Positions 20,745-30,317 are shown, numbered from the stretch's first letter. The stretch: 64,000 nt of DNA from Xylanimonas cellulosilytica DSM 15894 (GCF_000024965.1 NC_013530.1:2356001-2420000); one strand, 5' to 3'. A program made the numbers and translations. Notes: a model not told the origin generated them from the letters alone.

Positions 20745-22289
20745 CTAGTGACGCCACCAACTGGGCTTGTCGCGCATGCCCGGATGCCACGGCCGCGGTT
20801 GCGGCATGTGCGCCGCTTGCTGCTCGGGTCTGCCGTAGGCAGCGCCGTAGTCCTTGTGGGGGGCCGACGGATCCCAACCCTCCATGTGGGGACGAAGGTC
20901 ATCCGCGGAGGGCTCGACGTCGAACACGCTGTCGTCGAACTGCTCCAAGTTCGTCATCGGGTCGATCTCATCCGCACGCGCGCGCGCCCACTCGAGCCAC
21001 TCCCGCAACCGCGGTCGATTCTCAAGTTGGCCCTGCGTTGTCGCCACCATCTCAAGCTGGCCCGCAAAGCTTCGCAGTTCCTGAGCGCCCCGCCAGGCAT
21101 CGAAAGTGCGTATGAACGTCGCTTCACGCAGTTGAGTAACTGCCTTGTCCCGGGCGCGACTACGCAGCTCCTCCCAGGCTCGTCGCTCGGCTGCTTGCTC
21201 GCGCTCCCAAGCTTCATGCGCCTCGGAACGTCGCTGCATCTCACGTTCGCGGGCGTCGTCGTCATCAACCACGCCCTTCTTGATAGCACGGGCAATCTCG
21301 CCGACCTGGCGTCCGAGAGGCGACTTTTTTGCGTCAGTCCATTCGTCGCCATTGGGCTTGTTATTGGCCCAGCCATCCCTGGCCACCCGGATATGTAGGC
21401 GGCCAGAAGGAACCTGATCGAACTTCGGGATCGACTTCCATGGCGATCGGCGAAGCTCGCGCTGTTCGGCCACCGTCGGGACGTGGGGGACGTTTTCCAG
21501 AATCTCGGTGAGGGTGAGATCTCGGCGTCGGGTATCAACCTGAACGAACAGCTTCGGGGTCTTGAGCTTGACGTTGGCCCCAAGCCTCAACTCGTGGGCG
21601 CGCAACTGCTCCGCGAGGTCGAGCAGGAAGTCGACGGCGCGCGGCCGCAGCTCGTCGCTGATTGAGTCAAGGATCGAAGACCCCTCCAACGCGCTGCGAA
21701 GCGCTCCGAGGTTCGTCGTGATCGTCCTCGCCGTTGTTCGGATGCGATCCCAGTCCGAGGCCTCTGCGGGTGACCCGGTGCTGAGCACCATAACGATGTC
21801 GCCGGAGCTTCTGCCTGTGAAGCGAAGTTCGTGCCCGTCTGGCACCAGACGATGAACTCTGCACGCGTGCAGCAGCCGGCGGTACTGGGCGCGCGTCGAG
21901 TCCTCCGGGTCAGTGACGGAGATCTTTCCGGACTCCTGCTGCAAACGCTGGACGAGTGCCCTCGCCTGCGTCAGCGTCTCTGTGGCGCCTTCACCGAGAT
22001 CGAGGGGTGCTGAGTTGACGACCGCACCGGCACGACTGTCGCTGTTAGTGCGTTGTGGGCGAGCGCTGCCGGCGGGATAGTTGCCGTGTTCGAGATAGTG
22101 CGCGCCTGCCTCGGTGATCGCGGCATTCCAGGTCGCGGCGTGCCCCCTGATCGTGACCAGGCCCCGGCTCTTGAGCGCTCCCGCGCTGACTTTGTACGAG
22201 AAGTCATCCTTGCGCCATCGGCCTTCAGGACAGCCATCGGCGATCCACCTCAGGACTTCGAGCTGCCGATCATTCACCCGTCGACCCAC
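20745..22289 (-). CDS. Hypothetical protein with N-terminal winged-helix and charged coiled-coil region
   Basis: A protein of about 514 residues not assigned to a named family. Residues about 1-65 look like a winged helix (NDRQLEVLRWIADGCPEG, then KVSAGALKSRGLVTIRG, AAITEAGAHYLEHG), a layout recalled from other actinobacterial hypotheticals. The middle is mixed alpha/beta with a helix bundle. Residues about 335-400 are a charged Arg/Glu/Ala helix, and the tail is acidic and Trp/Pro-rich. The start is uncertain (GTG 22289 or 22277). Codon third positions are less GC-saturated than in neighbours, with ATA, TTA and AAG-type codons. It sits between direct repeats in a normally contiguous comEC-holA operon, so it is probably acquired. 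Confidence 0.6.
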   Translation of the reverse strand: MGRRVNDRQLEVLRWIADGCPEGRWRKDDFSYKVSAGALKSRGLVTIRGHAATWNAAITEAGAHYLEHGNYPAGSARPQRTNSDSRAGAVVNSAPLDLGEGATETLTQARALVQRLQQESGKISVTDPEDSTRAQYRRLLHACRVHRLVPDGHELRFTGRSSGDIVMVLSTGSPAEASDWDRIRTTARTITTNLGALRSALEGSSILDSISDELRPRAVDFLLDLAEQLRAHELRLGANVKLKTPKLFVQVDTRRRDLTLTEILENVPHVPTVAEQRELRRSPWKSIPKFDQVPSGRLHIRVARDGWANNKPNGDEWTDAKKSPLGRQVGEIARAIKKGVVDDDDAREREMQRRSEAHEAWEREQAAERRAWEELRSRARDKAVTQLREATFIRTFDAWRGAQELRSFAGQLEMVATTQGQLENRPRLREWLEWARARADEIDPMTNLEQFDDSVFDVEPSADDLRPHMEGWDPSAPHKDYGAAYGRPEQQAAHMPQPRPWHPGMRDKPSWWRH

Positions 22290-22560
22290 GACAGCACCGT
22301 AGCGGTAACCCCGCCAAGTCCGCGCTACGGTGTTCAGCCAGGTGTGCGTCCGGTTGTGGTGCGCAGTCAGAGCGAGCGGATCCGGAGAGCTGACGAGCGC
22401 AGACGGCCCGCAGCGCGGCGACCCCACCAACCGGGACATGGTCCGCATCGGCCGCGAGGACACGCGTTGAGCGGGGGTCAGTCGGGCTGCGGCGCGCAAG
22501 CATCACGCCCCCGCCGCGACCTGCGGTAGCGCTGGAGAGCCACATCCACGACTCACACCC
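22290..22560. other. Intergenic region upstream of the inserted gene
   Basis: Part of the only gap over 300 bp (22290-22691). It should hold the promoter of the minus-strand inserted gene. I see no convincing -10/-35 pair, RNA structure or complete small ORF. The distal part is repeat copy B. Confidence 0.4.
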
Positions 22561-22686
22561 GCGCCAATGGTTGTCTGGTCGACACGTGGGCGCCTGGGCG
22601 GCACCACAGACTGCTGAGCAGAACGTCCGACTGCCGCCCAGACGAGGGGCAGCCGCCCGCAACACCCTTCGAGCAGAAGGCAGCGA
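22561..22686. repeat. Direct repeat, copy B (comEC side)
   Basis: It ends 6 bp after the comEC stop. It shares GAGCAGAACGTCC (22616 onward) and the CCGCCCGCAACACCC / TTCGAGCAG block with copy A in the same orientation. Relative to copy A it has about 22 extra bases between the GCGCCAATGG end and the conserved core. The two copies bracket the 20745 gene. Confidence 0.75.
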
Positions 22687-22691
22687 TGCGC

Positions 22692-25247
22692 TTAGGCACA
22701 TGCGAGGCCCACCGTCCCGCCGCGGACCACCAGCACCGCGGACCCGCACTCGTCGGTGCGCACCACCGCCGATCCGAGGCCCGCGTACAGGTCGAGCATG
22801 CGGTCGGTCGGGTGCCCGTAGGTGTTGCCCTCCCCCACGCTCACCAGGGCGACGCGGGGTCGTAGCAGCCGCGCGAGCCCGGCCGACTGGGATGCCGACC
22901 CGTGGTGGGCCACCTTGACGACGTCGACGCCGTCGAGCACCTCGGCCGGCCCCTCGGACCGGAGGGTGGCGAGCAGCGCGTCCTGCCCGGGCTCCTCCAG
23001 GTCGCCCAGCGTGACGACGTCGAGCGTCCCGCCCCGCGAGGCGGAGACGAGCTCGACGGCGAGGCTGGCGTCGTTGACCCCGTCGCCCTCGTCCGCACCG
23101 CTCGACCCGGCGCCGCCCGCGCCCCCGACGCCCGCACCGAGCACCCGCCACGTGACCTGCCAACCGCCCTCCCCGAGCACGCCGGAGTCGCCCGGCGCCG
23201 GGATCTGGACGGCCGTGCCCGACCGGGCGAGGGCGTCCAGCGTGCGGTCCGCCTGACCGGCGGGCCGGGCGAGCGGCGAGACCAGCGCCGCCCGCACGTT
23301 CCTTCCCGCGAGCACGCCGGGCAGCCCGCCGACGTGGTCGGCGTGGAAGTGGCTGAGCACGAGCAGGTCGACCCGGGCGACGCCCAGCCGGTCCAGGCAG
23401 CGTCCCGCCGCCTCGCCGTCGGGTCCGGCGTCGACCACGACGGCGGCGGCCGGCCCGGTACGCACCACCAGGGCGTCCCCCTGCCCGACGTCGCATGCGA
23501 CCACCTGCCAGTCGGCCGGGAGCGCGCCGGACCGCGGGACCGCCCGGACGGCAGCCGTCGCGACGGCGGTCACGGTGACCACGGCCGCGAGCAGAGCACC
23601 CAGCGCGGCGCGCCGGTCACGACGGCTCGGCATGCCGTGGCGGTAGCGCGCGAGGGCCGCGCGGACGTACGCGCGCAGCCCGCGCCAGCGCCGCCGCGGA
23701 AGGTCGGTCCACGCGTGCGGCCACCCCTCCCCCGGCGGACGGCGGAGCACCAGGAACACCACGGCCCCCGTCACCACGGCGAGCACGAGCGCCCCGACGA
23801 GCCCGCCCGGCCACGGCACCGCCGCCCCGGGAAGGCCCGCGCACCCACGGGCGACACCCGCGATCCAGCCGGTGGCCCAGCCCGCGAGCCAGGCCAGCGC
23901 GTGAGCGGCCGCCGGCCACCACGGTGCGATGACCGTCGCCGCCAGACCCAGCAGGGTGGCCGGGGCGACGGCCGGGGCCGCGAGCAGGTTGGCGAGCACC
24001 GACGTCGTCGGCACGGTGGGTGACAGGAGCACCAGCACCGGGCCGCACGCCGCCTGCGCGGCGACCGGCACCGCGAGCGCGAACGCGGCCGGGCGCCCCA
24101 CCCACGGCGCCAGCCGCCGCATCAGGGGCGGGGCCAGCAGCACCAGGCCCGCGGTCGCCAGGCACGAGAGCACGAACCCGAAGGACCGCGCGAGCCACGG
24201 GTCGAGACCCAGCAGCACGACGACGGACGCCGCGAGGGACGGCACGGACACCGCCGGCCGCCCCCACGCGACGCCCAGCAGCATCACCGCCGCCATCGCC
24301 GCGGCACGCTGCACGCTCGGGTCGGGCCGCACCAGCAGCACGAACGCGGCGGCCACGACGGCGACCAGCCCCACCCGCACGGCGCGCGGAGCACGTACCG
24401 CCCCGGCGAGCGCCGTCACGAGCGCGAGCACGATGGCGAAGTGGCCGCCGGAGACGGCCGTGAGGTGCGTCAGCCCGGTGGTCCGGAACGCCGCGGCCAG
24501 ATCGTCCGGCAGCCGCGACGTGTCGCCCACCGCGATGCCCGGCACGAGCCCTTGGGCCTGCGGCGACAGGTCGGCGCTGACGTCGAGGAGCGCCGCGCGC
24601 ATCGCGGTGGTCGCCGCGACGACGACGGGCGGTGCGCGCACCACGTCCGCGCTCTGCGCCGTCGCACGCGCTGCCTCGGCCGCCGCGGGCTCGGCCGGAG
24701 CCAGCGTCGCGCGCACCACGACGCGGGCACCGAACGCGGGGGCCGGGGCCGCCGTGGTCACCTCGACCCGTGCCCGCACCGACGACGCCGCAGCCCGAGC
24801 GGTGAGCGTGTCGGCGTCGAGCACCCACCGGACGCCGTTCCCGAACGAGGCCGGACGCCCGTCGGAGACCACACGCCCGACGAGCGTCGCGTCGGCCCGC
24901 TGGGCCGCGAGCGCCTCCACGGGCGACCGCCCGACGGCATGGAGCTGCACCGACAGGGCCACGCCCGCGACGCAGCCCAGCACCAGCAACGCCTGCGCGG
25001 CGGCGGACGCTCCGCCCGGCCGCCGGGGCCGCCGGGGCCGCGGGGACCGAACGGTGGGCACGGCGGCGGAGGGGACGCGGCGACGCGCGGCGCTCGCGGT
25101 GACGACGGCCACGAGGAGCACCGCGACGAGCGCTGCGCCCAGCGCGCCGCCGACGACGACGGCACGCGCCTCGCCGGGCCACCCGGTGACCGCCCAGGCC
25201 GTCGCCCACGCCGCGAGGGCCGCGGGGACGAGTCGCAGGTCGGTCAC
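22692..25247 (-). CDS. comEC: ComEC/Rec2 family DNA uptake channel
   Basis: The 851-residue polytopic membrane protein has the ComEC layout: N-terminal helices, a soluble OB-like segment, the competence transmembrane domain (LTAVSGGHFAIVLAL, the family signature, then many helices), and a C-terminal metallo-beta-lactamase domain with HFHADHVGG at about residue 630. It would form the inner-membrane channel for single-stranded DNA. GTG 25247 overlaps the comEA stop by 4 nt (GTGA). Natural transformation is rarely shown in this group, so function is inferred. Confidence 0.93.
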   Translation of the reverse strand: MTDLRLVPAALAAWATAWAVTGWPGEARAVVVGGALGAALVAVLLVAVVTASAARRRVPSAAVPTVRSPRPRRPRRPGGASAAAQALLVLGCVAGVALSVQLHAVGRSPVEALAAQRADATLVGRVVSDGRPASFGNGVRWVLDADTLTARAAASSVRARVEVTTAAPAPAFGARVVVRATLAPAEPAAAEAARATAQSADVVRAPPVVVAATTAMRAALLDVSADLSPQAQGLVPGIAVGDTSRLPDDLAAAFRTTGLTHLTAVSGGHFAIVLALVTALAGAVRAPRAVRVGLVAVVAAAFVLLVRPDPSVQRAAAMAAVMLLGVAWGRPAVSVPSLAASVVVLLGLDPWLARSFGFVLSCLATAGLVLLAPPLMRRLAPWVGRPAAFALAVPVAAQAACGPVLVLLSPTVPTTSVLANLLAAPAVAPATLLGLAATVIAPWWPAAAHALAWLAGWATGWIAGVARGCAGLPGAAVPWPGGLVGALVLAVVTGAVVFLVLRRPPGEGWPHAWTDLPRRRWRGLRAYVRAALARYRHGMPSRRDRRAALGALLAAVVTVTAVATAAVRAVPRSGALPADWQVVACDVGQGDALVVRTGPAAAVVVDAGPDGEAAGRCLDRLGVARVDLLVLSHFHADHVGGLPGVLAGRNVRAALVSPLARPAGQADRTLDALARSGTAVQIPAPGDSGVLGEGGWQVTWRVLGAGVGGAGGAGSSGADEGDGVNDASLAVELVSASRGGTLDVVTLGDLEEPGQDALLATLRSEGPAEVLDGVDVVKVAHHGSASQSAGLARLLRPRVALVSVGEGNTYGHPTDRMLDLYAGLGSAVVRTDECGSAVLVVRGGTVGLACA

Positions 25248-26206
25248 ACGGTCACCAGGTCGCGCACCTTGGCGAGCATCGCGGGGCCGATGCCGCTGAC
25301 CTCGTCGAGCTCGTCGACGGAGGCGAACGGCCCGTTGTCGGTGCGCCACGCGACGATGCGCGCGGCGAGCGCCGGCCCGATGCCGGGCAGGGTCTCGAGG
25401 GTCGCCTCGTCGGCGGTGTTCAGGTTGACCCGCCCGTCGTCGGAGCGCCCGGTGGCGGGGACACCGTCGGGGGCCACCGGTGCGGCGACGACCTCGCCTG
25501 GTGCCGGCACGCGGAGCTGTTCGCCGTCCACGACGGGGCGTGCCAGGTTGATCGCGCTGAGCTCGGCACCCTCGGTCGCGCCGCCGGCGGCTGCGACGGC
25601 GTCGAACACCCGTGATCCCGCCGGGAGCGTGACCAGCCCGGGGTGGTGCACCTGCCCGACGACGTCGACGACGAGGAGGGCCGACGGCGAAGCGGACGGC
25701 TCGGGCTCGGGCGCGGGCGCCTGCGCCGGTACGGAACCGGGTGCGGGTGCACGTTCCACGACAGGGCCGTCGAGTGCCGTGAGCTCGTCGACCTGCCCCC
25801 GCGGCCACGACGTCGCGACGGCGGCCGCGACCGCCAGCACGAGCACGGCGCACACGGCGACGATCGCGGCGCGGGGCCGTAGCGCCCACCGCGCGCCGCC
25901 GGGGCTGACGAGCTCGTCGTCGGCGCCGCCCGGCACGTGGCCGTGCATGGCCGCGTACGCCGAGGCTGCGTGGCGGGCCGCCGCGGTGGCCTCCCGCCGG
26001 TCGGCCAGCCGCTCGCGCAGGTCGTCGGCGAGCTCGCTCCCACCCGTTGACGGCGGCGACGCAAGCAGTGCGGGCGGTGCGGGCACTGCGAACGGTGCGG
26101 ACAGTGCTGGCAGTGCTGGTAGTGCGCCGTCCAACGCGACCGCGCGGGCCGCGCGCAGCCTGTCGACCGCTGCCGCGAGCGCCACGCCGTCCGCGTCGGT
26201 TCCCAT
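25244..26206 (-). CDS. comEA: ComEA family DNA-binding competence protein
   Basis: A 320-residue protein. A cytoplasmic N-terminal region precedes one membrane helix (AAIVAVCAVLVLAVAAAVATS, about residues 112-132). A linker rich in Pro/Glu, an SLBB domain (VDVVGQVHHPGLVTLPAGSRV) and a helix-hairpin-helix DNA-binding end follow (NLNTADEATLETLPGIGPALAARI). It would bind incoming DNA outside the membrane. I chose ATG 26206, preceded by GAGGAC; GTG 26224 is an alternative. The long N-terminal cytoplasmic extension is larger than in Bacillus ComEA. Confidence 0.88.
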   Translation of the reverse strand: MGTDADGVALAAAVDRLRAARAVALDGALPALPALSAPFAVPAPPALLASPPSTGGSELADDLRERLADRREATAAARHAASAYAAMHGHVPGGADDELVSPGGARWALRPRAAIVAVCAVLVLAVAAAVATSWPRGQVDELTALDGPVVERAPAPGSVPAQAPAPEPEPSASPSALLVVDVVGQVHHPGLVTLPAGSRVFDAVAAAGGATEGAELSAINLARPVVDGEQLRVPAPGEVVAAPVAPDGVPATGRSDDGRVNLNTADEATLETLPGIGPALAARIVAWRTDNGPFASVDELDEVSGIGPAMLAKVRDLVTV

Positions 26207-26403
26207 CTCCCGGTCCTCGTTCACGGCGGCGACGGTAGGCAGCGACGCCCACCGTCGTCGGGCGCCGGGCAGCAGCCTGTGCACAACCCGGCGACGGGTG
26301 CCGCTGGGGGCAGCGTCCGCGCGAGCGTCCACCGCGGGACGACCACGGACAACCCCACCGGCGCGCACGCTTGCCTCCGCGCACGGTTCACGGCACAGTC
26401 GGT

Positions 26404-26419
26404 GGTGACGCACGTCACA
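26404..26419. promoter_or_regulatory. CRP/GlxR-type operator upstream of the sdh operon
   Basis: GGTGA-N6-TCACA matches the CRP/GlxR consensus TGTGA-N6-TCACA at 9 of 10 positions. It lies 32 bp before the first gene of the operon and in the divergent region shared with comEA. In corynebacteria and mycobacteria succinate dehydrogenase operons are known CRP-family targets, which supports the assignment. Confidence 0.6.
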
Positions 26420-26450
26420 CCGGGGTGACGTGTCGCGGAGGAGGTGCCGC

Positions 26451-26726
26451 GTGACGACCGAGTTTGCAGCGCTGCGTCGATCGATCGACCAGCTACGCCA
26501 GAGCGTCGCCGGGGTGCGCGACGCGTTCGGCGACGCGCCCGAGGTGCGCAGGCTCCTCAACGACCTCGAACGGCTCGAGATCGACGCCGGCGAGCTCGCC
26601 ACCGCGACGCCCCGGCCCGCCCACGTGCCCGACGTCGTCGTCGTCCCCGACACGCCGCTGGACCCGTCGCTGTGGAGCGACGCCGACGACGAAGGCATCG
26701 GCGGCTACCACGGCGCCCGGTCGTGA
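26451..26726 (+). CDS. Conserved small protein heading the sdh operon
   Basis: A 91-residue protein with a helical first half (LRRSIDQLRQSVAGVRDAFG) and an acidic Asp-rich end (LWSDADDEGIGGYHG). No domain is recognised. GTG 26451 follows a strong GGAGGAGGT ribosome binding site, and the stop overlaps the sdhC start (GTGA), so it is made with the dehydrogenase. A role in assembly or regulation of the complex is inferred from position only. Confidence 0.7.
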   Translation: MTTEFAALRRSIDQLRQSVAGVRDAFGDAPEVRRLLNDLERLEIDAGELATATPRPAHVPDVVVVPDTPLDPSLWSDADDEGIGGYHGARS

Positions 26727-27547
26727 CGACGGCCGCCCGGCCGGGCGTCGCCCACGGCGTCGCGGCTCCCGGTCGCGCGCAGGTCGACGCGCGGACGCTG
26801 CGCACGGACCGCTGGTGGCTGCCACCGGCCGCCACCACGATCGGGCTGGCCATCTTCCTCGTGTACGGCGGGGTGCGAGCGTTCCAGCAGCAGTACTTCT
26901 TCGCGGACGAGCGCTACCTGACGCCGTTCTACTCGCCGTGCGTGTCGCTCGGGTGCGCGGCGGAGCCGGGGGCCGCCCACTTCGGCATGTTCATCCCGGA
27001 CCACCCGCTCATCCCGTACGCGGCGCTGACCCTGCCGTTCCTGCTGCTGTTCCGGCTGACCTGCTACTACTACCGCAAGGCGTACTACCGCTCGGTGTGG
27101 ATGGCCCCGGCGGCGTGCTCCGTGCCCGAGCCGCACGGCACGTACCACGGGGAGACGCGCTTCCCGCTGATCCTGCAGAACTCCCACCGGTACTTCTTCT
27201 ACCTCACGCTGGTCATCTCGCTCATCAACACCTATGACGCCGTCGTCGCGTTCCGGCACCCGGCGGACGGCTTCGTCGTCGGCGTCGGCAACCTGGTGCT
27301 GCTGACGAACGTCGCGTTGCTGTGGCTGTACACGATCTCGTGCCACTCGTGCCGGCACGCGATGGGCGGGCGGCTCAAGCACTTCTCCCAGCACCCCGTG
27401 CGGTACCGGCTCTGGACCACGATCTCGGCGCTCAACACCCGCCACCACCTGTTCGCGTGGATCACACTCGGCACGCTCATCCTCACCGATCTGTACGTGA
27501 TGCTCGTCGCGCGCGGCACGATCACCGACCTTCGACTCATCGGCTAG
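26723..27547 (+). CDS. sdhC: Succinate dehydrogenase/fumarate reductase membrane anchor subunit (five-helix type)
   Basis: A 274-residue membrane protein with about five hydrophobic helices (TTIGLAIFLVYGGVRAF, AALTLPFLLLFRLTCYYY, YFFYLTLVISLINTYDAVV, VLLTNVALLWLYTISCHSC, LFAWITLGTLILTDLYVML). Conserved histidines are candidate heme or quinone ligands. It anchors SdhAB and passes electrons to menaquinone, as in mycobacterial Sdh1/Sdh2-type enzymes. It overlaps the upstream small gene by 4 nt and precedes sdhA by 8 nt. Confidence 0.85.
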   Translation: MTTAARPGVAHGVAAPGRAQVDARTLRTDRWWLPPAATTIGLAIFLVYGGVRAFQQQYFFADERYLTPFYSPCVSLGCAAEPGAAHFGMFIPDHPLIPYAALTLPFLLLFRLTCYYYRKAYYRSVWMAPAACSVPEPHGTYHGETRFPLILQNSHRYFFYLTLVISLINTYDAVVAFRHPADGFVVGVGNLVLLTNVALLWLYTISCHSCRHAMGGRLKHFSQHPVRYRLWTTISALNTRHHLFAWITLGTLILTDLYVMLVARGTITDLRLIG

Positions 27548-27555
27548 GAGACTTC

Positions 27556-29496
27556 GTGACCGAGACCGAACGGCACGCGTACGACGTCATCGTCATCGGT
27601 GCGGGCGGTGCCGGGCTGCGCGCGGCGATCGCGGCACGCGAGCGCGGGCTGCGCACGGCGATCGTCTGCAAGTCGCTGTTCGGCAAGGCGCACACCGTGA
27701 TGGCCGAGGGCGGGTGCGCGGCAGCGATGGGCAACGTCGCCGAGAAGGACTCGTGGCAGGTGCACTTCCGGGACACCATGCGCGGCGGCAAGTTCCTCAA
27801 CAACTGGCGGATGGCGGAGCTGCACGCCCAGGAGGCCCCCGACCGCGTCTGGGAGCTGGAGAGCTGGGGCGCGCTGTTCGACCGCACGCCGGACGGCCGC
27901 ATCAGCCAGCGCAACTTCGGCGGGCACACGTACCCGCGGCTCGCGCACGTCGGCGACCGCACCGGGCTCGAGATCCTGCGCACGCTCCAGCAGCGCGTCG
28001 TCGCGCTGCAGCAGGCCGACCACGCGGAGACGGGCGACTACGAGGCGCGGCTGCGCGTGTTCGCCGAGTGCACGGTCACCGAGCTGCTGACCGACGACGA
28101 CGGGGCCGTCGCGGGCGCGTTCGGCTACTGGCGGGAGTCGGGCCGCTTCCTGGTGTTCGAGGCGCCCGCCGTCGTGCTGGCCACGGGCGGCATCGGCAAG
28201 TCGTTCCAGGTGACGTCGAACTCGTGGGAGTACACGGGCGACGGGCACGGCCTCGCGCTGCGGGCCGGGGCGAGCCTCGTCGACATGGAGTTCGTGCAGT
28301 TCCACCCCACGGGCATGGTGTGGCCGCCGAGCGTCAAGGGCATCCTCGTCACCGAGAGCGTGCGCGGCGACGGCGGCGTGCTGAAGAACTCGGCCGGCGA
28401 GCGGTTCATGTTCGACTACGTCCCGGACGTGTTCCGCGACCTGTACGCCGAGTCCGCGCAGGAGGCGGACCGCTGGTACGACGACCAGGAGAACAACCGC
28501 CGCACCCCCGACCTGCTTCCCCGCGACGAGGTGGCCCGCGCCATCAACACCGAGGTCAAGGAGGGGCGCGGCTCCCCGCACGGCGGCGTGTACCTCGACG
28601 TCGCGAGCCGCCTGCCGGCCGACCAGATCCGGCGCCGACTGCCCTCGATGTACCACCAGTTCAAGGAGCTGGCGGGCGTCGACATCACGGCCGAGGCGAT
28701 GGAGGTCGGCCCCACGTGCCACTACGTGATGGGCGGGATCGACGTCGACCCCGACACCGCTCGGTCGAGCGTGCCGGGGCTGTTCGCCGCCGGAGAGTGC
28801 GCGGGCGGGATGCACGGCTCGAACCGCCTGGGCGGGAACTCCCTGTCCGACCTGCTGGTCTTCGGCCGCCGCGCCGGGCTCGGAGCGGCGGACTACGTCG
28901 AGGGCCTCGACCGCCGCCCCACGATCCGGGACGACGACGTCGACGCCGGTGCCGCGACGGCGGTCGCACCGTTCGACCCGCCCGCCGACGGGACCACCGG
29001 CGAGAACCCGTACACCCTGCACGCCGATCTGCAGCGGATCATGAACGACCTGGTGGGCATCATCCGCACCGAGGCCGAGATGATCGCCGCCCTCGGCCGC
29101 CTCGACGAGCTGCGCGGACGGCTGCGCCACGTCGTCGTCGAGGGGCACCGCAACTACAACCCGGGCTGGCACCTGGCGCTCGACCTGCGCAACATGCTCA
29201 TGGTCAGCGAGGCCGTCGCGGCGTCGGCGCTCGCCCGCACCGAGAGCCGCGGCGGCCACACCCGCGACGACTACCCCACCCTCGACCCCGACTGGCGGCA
29301 CCGGGTGCTCACGACCCGCTGCGCGCCCGCAAGCACCGACGACGACGGCGCCGACCCCGTGCCCCGCGTCGTCGTCGAACCGGGCGAACGCACCCCGATG
29401 CGACCCGACCTGCTGGACCTGTTCGAGCTCACCGAGCTCGAGAAGTACTACACGCCGGCCGAGCTGGCCGGGCACTCCCGGGGAGGAACCCCATGA
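27556..29496 (+). CDS. sdhA: Succinate dehydrogenase/fumarate reductase flavoprotein subunit
   Basis: The 646-residue catalytic subunit oxidises succinate to fumarate with FAD. The Rossmann motif is [10 protein letters not shown]. The [15 protein letters not shown] segment carries the histidine that usually binds FAD covalently. Substrate-site signatures are FVQFHPTG and [24 protein letters not shown] 27556 follows AGGAG. The stop overlaps the sdhB start (ATGA), so the two are translationally coupled. Confidence 0.95.
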   Translation: MTETERHAYDVIVIGAGGAGLRAAIAARERGLRTAIVCKSLFGKAHTVMAEGGCAAAMGNVAEKDSWQVHFRDTMRGGKFLNNWRMAELHAQEAPDRVWELESWGALFDRTPDGRISQRNFGGHTYPRLAHVGDRTGLEILRTLQQRVVALQQADHAETGDYEARLRVFAECTVTELLTDDDGAVAGAFGYWRESGRFLVFEAPAVVLATGGIGKSFQVTSNSWEYTGDGHGLALRAGASLVDMEFVQFHPTGMVWPPSVKGILVTESVRGDGGVLKNSAGERFMFDYVPDVFRDLYAESAQEADRWYDDQENNRRTPDLLPRDEVARAINTEVKEGRGSPHGGVYLDVASRLPADQIRRRLPSMYHQFKELAGVDITAEAMEVGPTCHYVMGGIDVDPDTARSSVPGLFAAGECAGGMHGSNRLGGNSLSDLLVFGRRAGLGAADYVEGLDRRPTIRDDDVDAGAATAVAPFDPPADGTTGENPYTLHADLQRIMNDLVGIIRTEAEMIAALGRLDELRGRLRHVVVEGHRNYNPGWHLALDLRNMLMVSEAVAASALARTESRGGHTRDDYPTLDPDWRHRVLTTRCAPASTDDDGADPVPRVVVEPGERTPMRPDLLDLFELTELEKYYTPAELAGHSRGGTP

Positions 29497-30236
29497 CGAG
29501 CACGCTGCGGGTGTGGCGCGGGGACGCCGACGGCGGCGCGCTCACCGACTACGAGGTCGAGGCCCACGAGGGCGAGGTCGTGCTCGACGTCGTCCACCGC
29601 CTCCAGGCCACCCAGACCCCGGACCTCGCCGTGCGGTGGAACTGCAAGGCGGGCAAGTGCGGGTCCTGCTCCGCGGAGATCAACGGCAGGCCCCGGCTGA
29701 TGTGCATGACACGGATGTCCGTGTTCGAACCCGGCGAGCCCGTCACCATCACCCCGCTGCGCACCTTCCCCGTGATCCGCGACCTCGTCACCGACGTGTC
29801 GTACAACTACGCCAAGGCGCGCGAGATCCCGTCCTTCACTCCCCCGCCCGGGCTCGCCCCTGGCGAGTACCGGATGGCGCAGGCCGACGTCGAGCGCTCG
29901 CAGGAGTTCCGCAAGTGCATCGAGTGCTTCCTGTGCCAGGACGTGTGCCACGTCATCCGCGACCACGAGGAGAACAAGGCCGGCTACGCGGGCCCGCGCT
30001 TCCTCATGCGCGTCGCCGAGCTGGAGATGCACCCGCTCGACGTCGCCGACCGGGTCGACGCCGTGCAGGACGAGCACGGGCTGGGGCACTGCAACATCAC
30101 CAAGTGCTGCACCGAGGTGTGCCCCGAGGGCATCAAGATCACCGACAACGCGCTCATCCCGATGAAGGAACGCGTCGCGGACCGCAAGTACGACCCGCTG
30201 GTCTGGCTGGGGCGGACCATCTCGCGGCGCGGCTGA
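29493..30236 (+). CDS. sdhB: Succinate dehydrogenase/fumarate reductase iron-sulfur subunit
   Basis: A 247-residue electron-transfer subunit with an N-terminal 2Fe-2S ferredoxin domain ([21 protein letters not shown]) and C-terminal cysteine clusters [13 protein letters not shown] and [14 protein letters not shown] for the 4Fe-4S and 3Fe-4S centres. It passes electrons from SdhA to the SdhC quinone site. It is the last gene of the operon. Its 3' end lies in a tandem-repeat block (30226-30317) that fills the gap to convergent degV. Confidence 0.95.
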   Translation: MTSTLRVWRGDADGGALTDYEVEAHEGEVVLDVVHRLQATQTPDLAVRWNCKAGKCGSCSAEINGRPRLMCMTRMSVFEPGEPVTITPLRTFPVIRDLVTDVSYNYAKAREIPSFTPPPGLAPGEYRMAQADVERSQEFRKCIECFLCQDVCHVIRDHEENKAGYAGPRFLMRVAELEMHPLDVADRVDAVQDEHGLGHCNITKCCTEVCPEGIKITDNALIPMKERVADRKYDPLVWLGRTISRRG

Positions 30237-30317
30237 GCGGCGCGGCTGAGCGGCGCGGGCGCGGTTCAGCGGCGCGGCCCGGGGTCGGCTCAGCGGCGCG
30301 GCCCGGGGTCGGCTCAG
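30226..30317. repeat. Tandem repeats spanning the convergent 3' ends of sdhB and degV
   Basis: GGCGCGGCTGAGC occurs twice in tandem (30226-30238, 30239-30251). A 24-bp unit beginning GGCGCGGCCCGGGG and ending TCGGCTCAGC occurs nearly twice (30271-30294, 30295-30317). The units include the stop codons of sdhB (plus) and degV (minus); the 24-bp unit gives degV a second in-frame stop. Confidence 0.85.

Noticed and set aside
20538-22686. Integrative element or prophage between comEC and holA
   Set aside because: There is no integrase, excisionase, transposase or phage structural gene, and the repeats are imperfect and not in a tRNA gene. Only a repeat-flanked single-gene insertion is supported.
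22270-23496. Minus-strand frame covering the comEC 3' end and the intergenic repeat
   Set aside because: It overlaps comEC, whose metallo-beta-lactamase motifs fix the true frame, and shows only Arg/Gly-rich composition.
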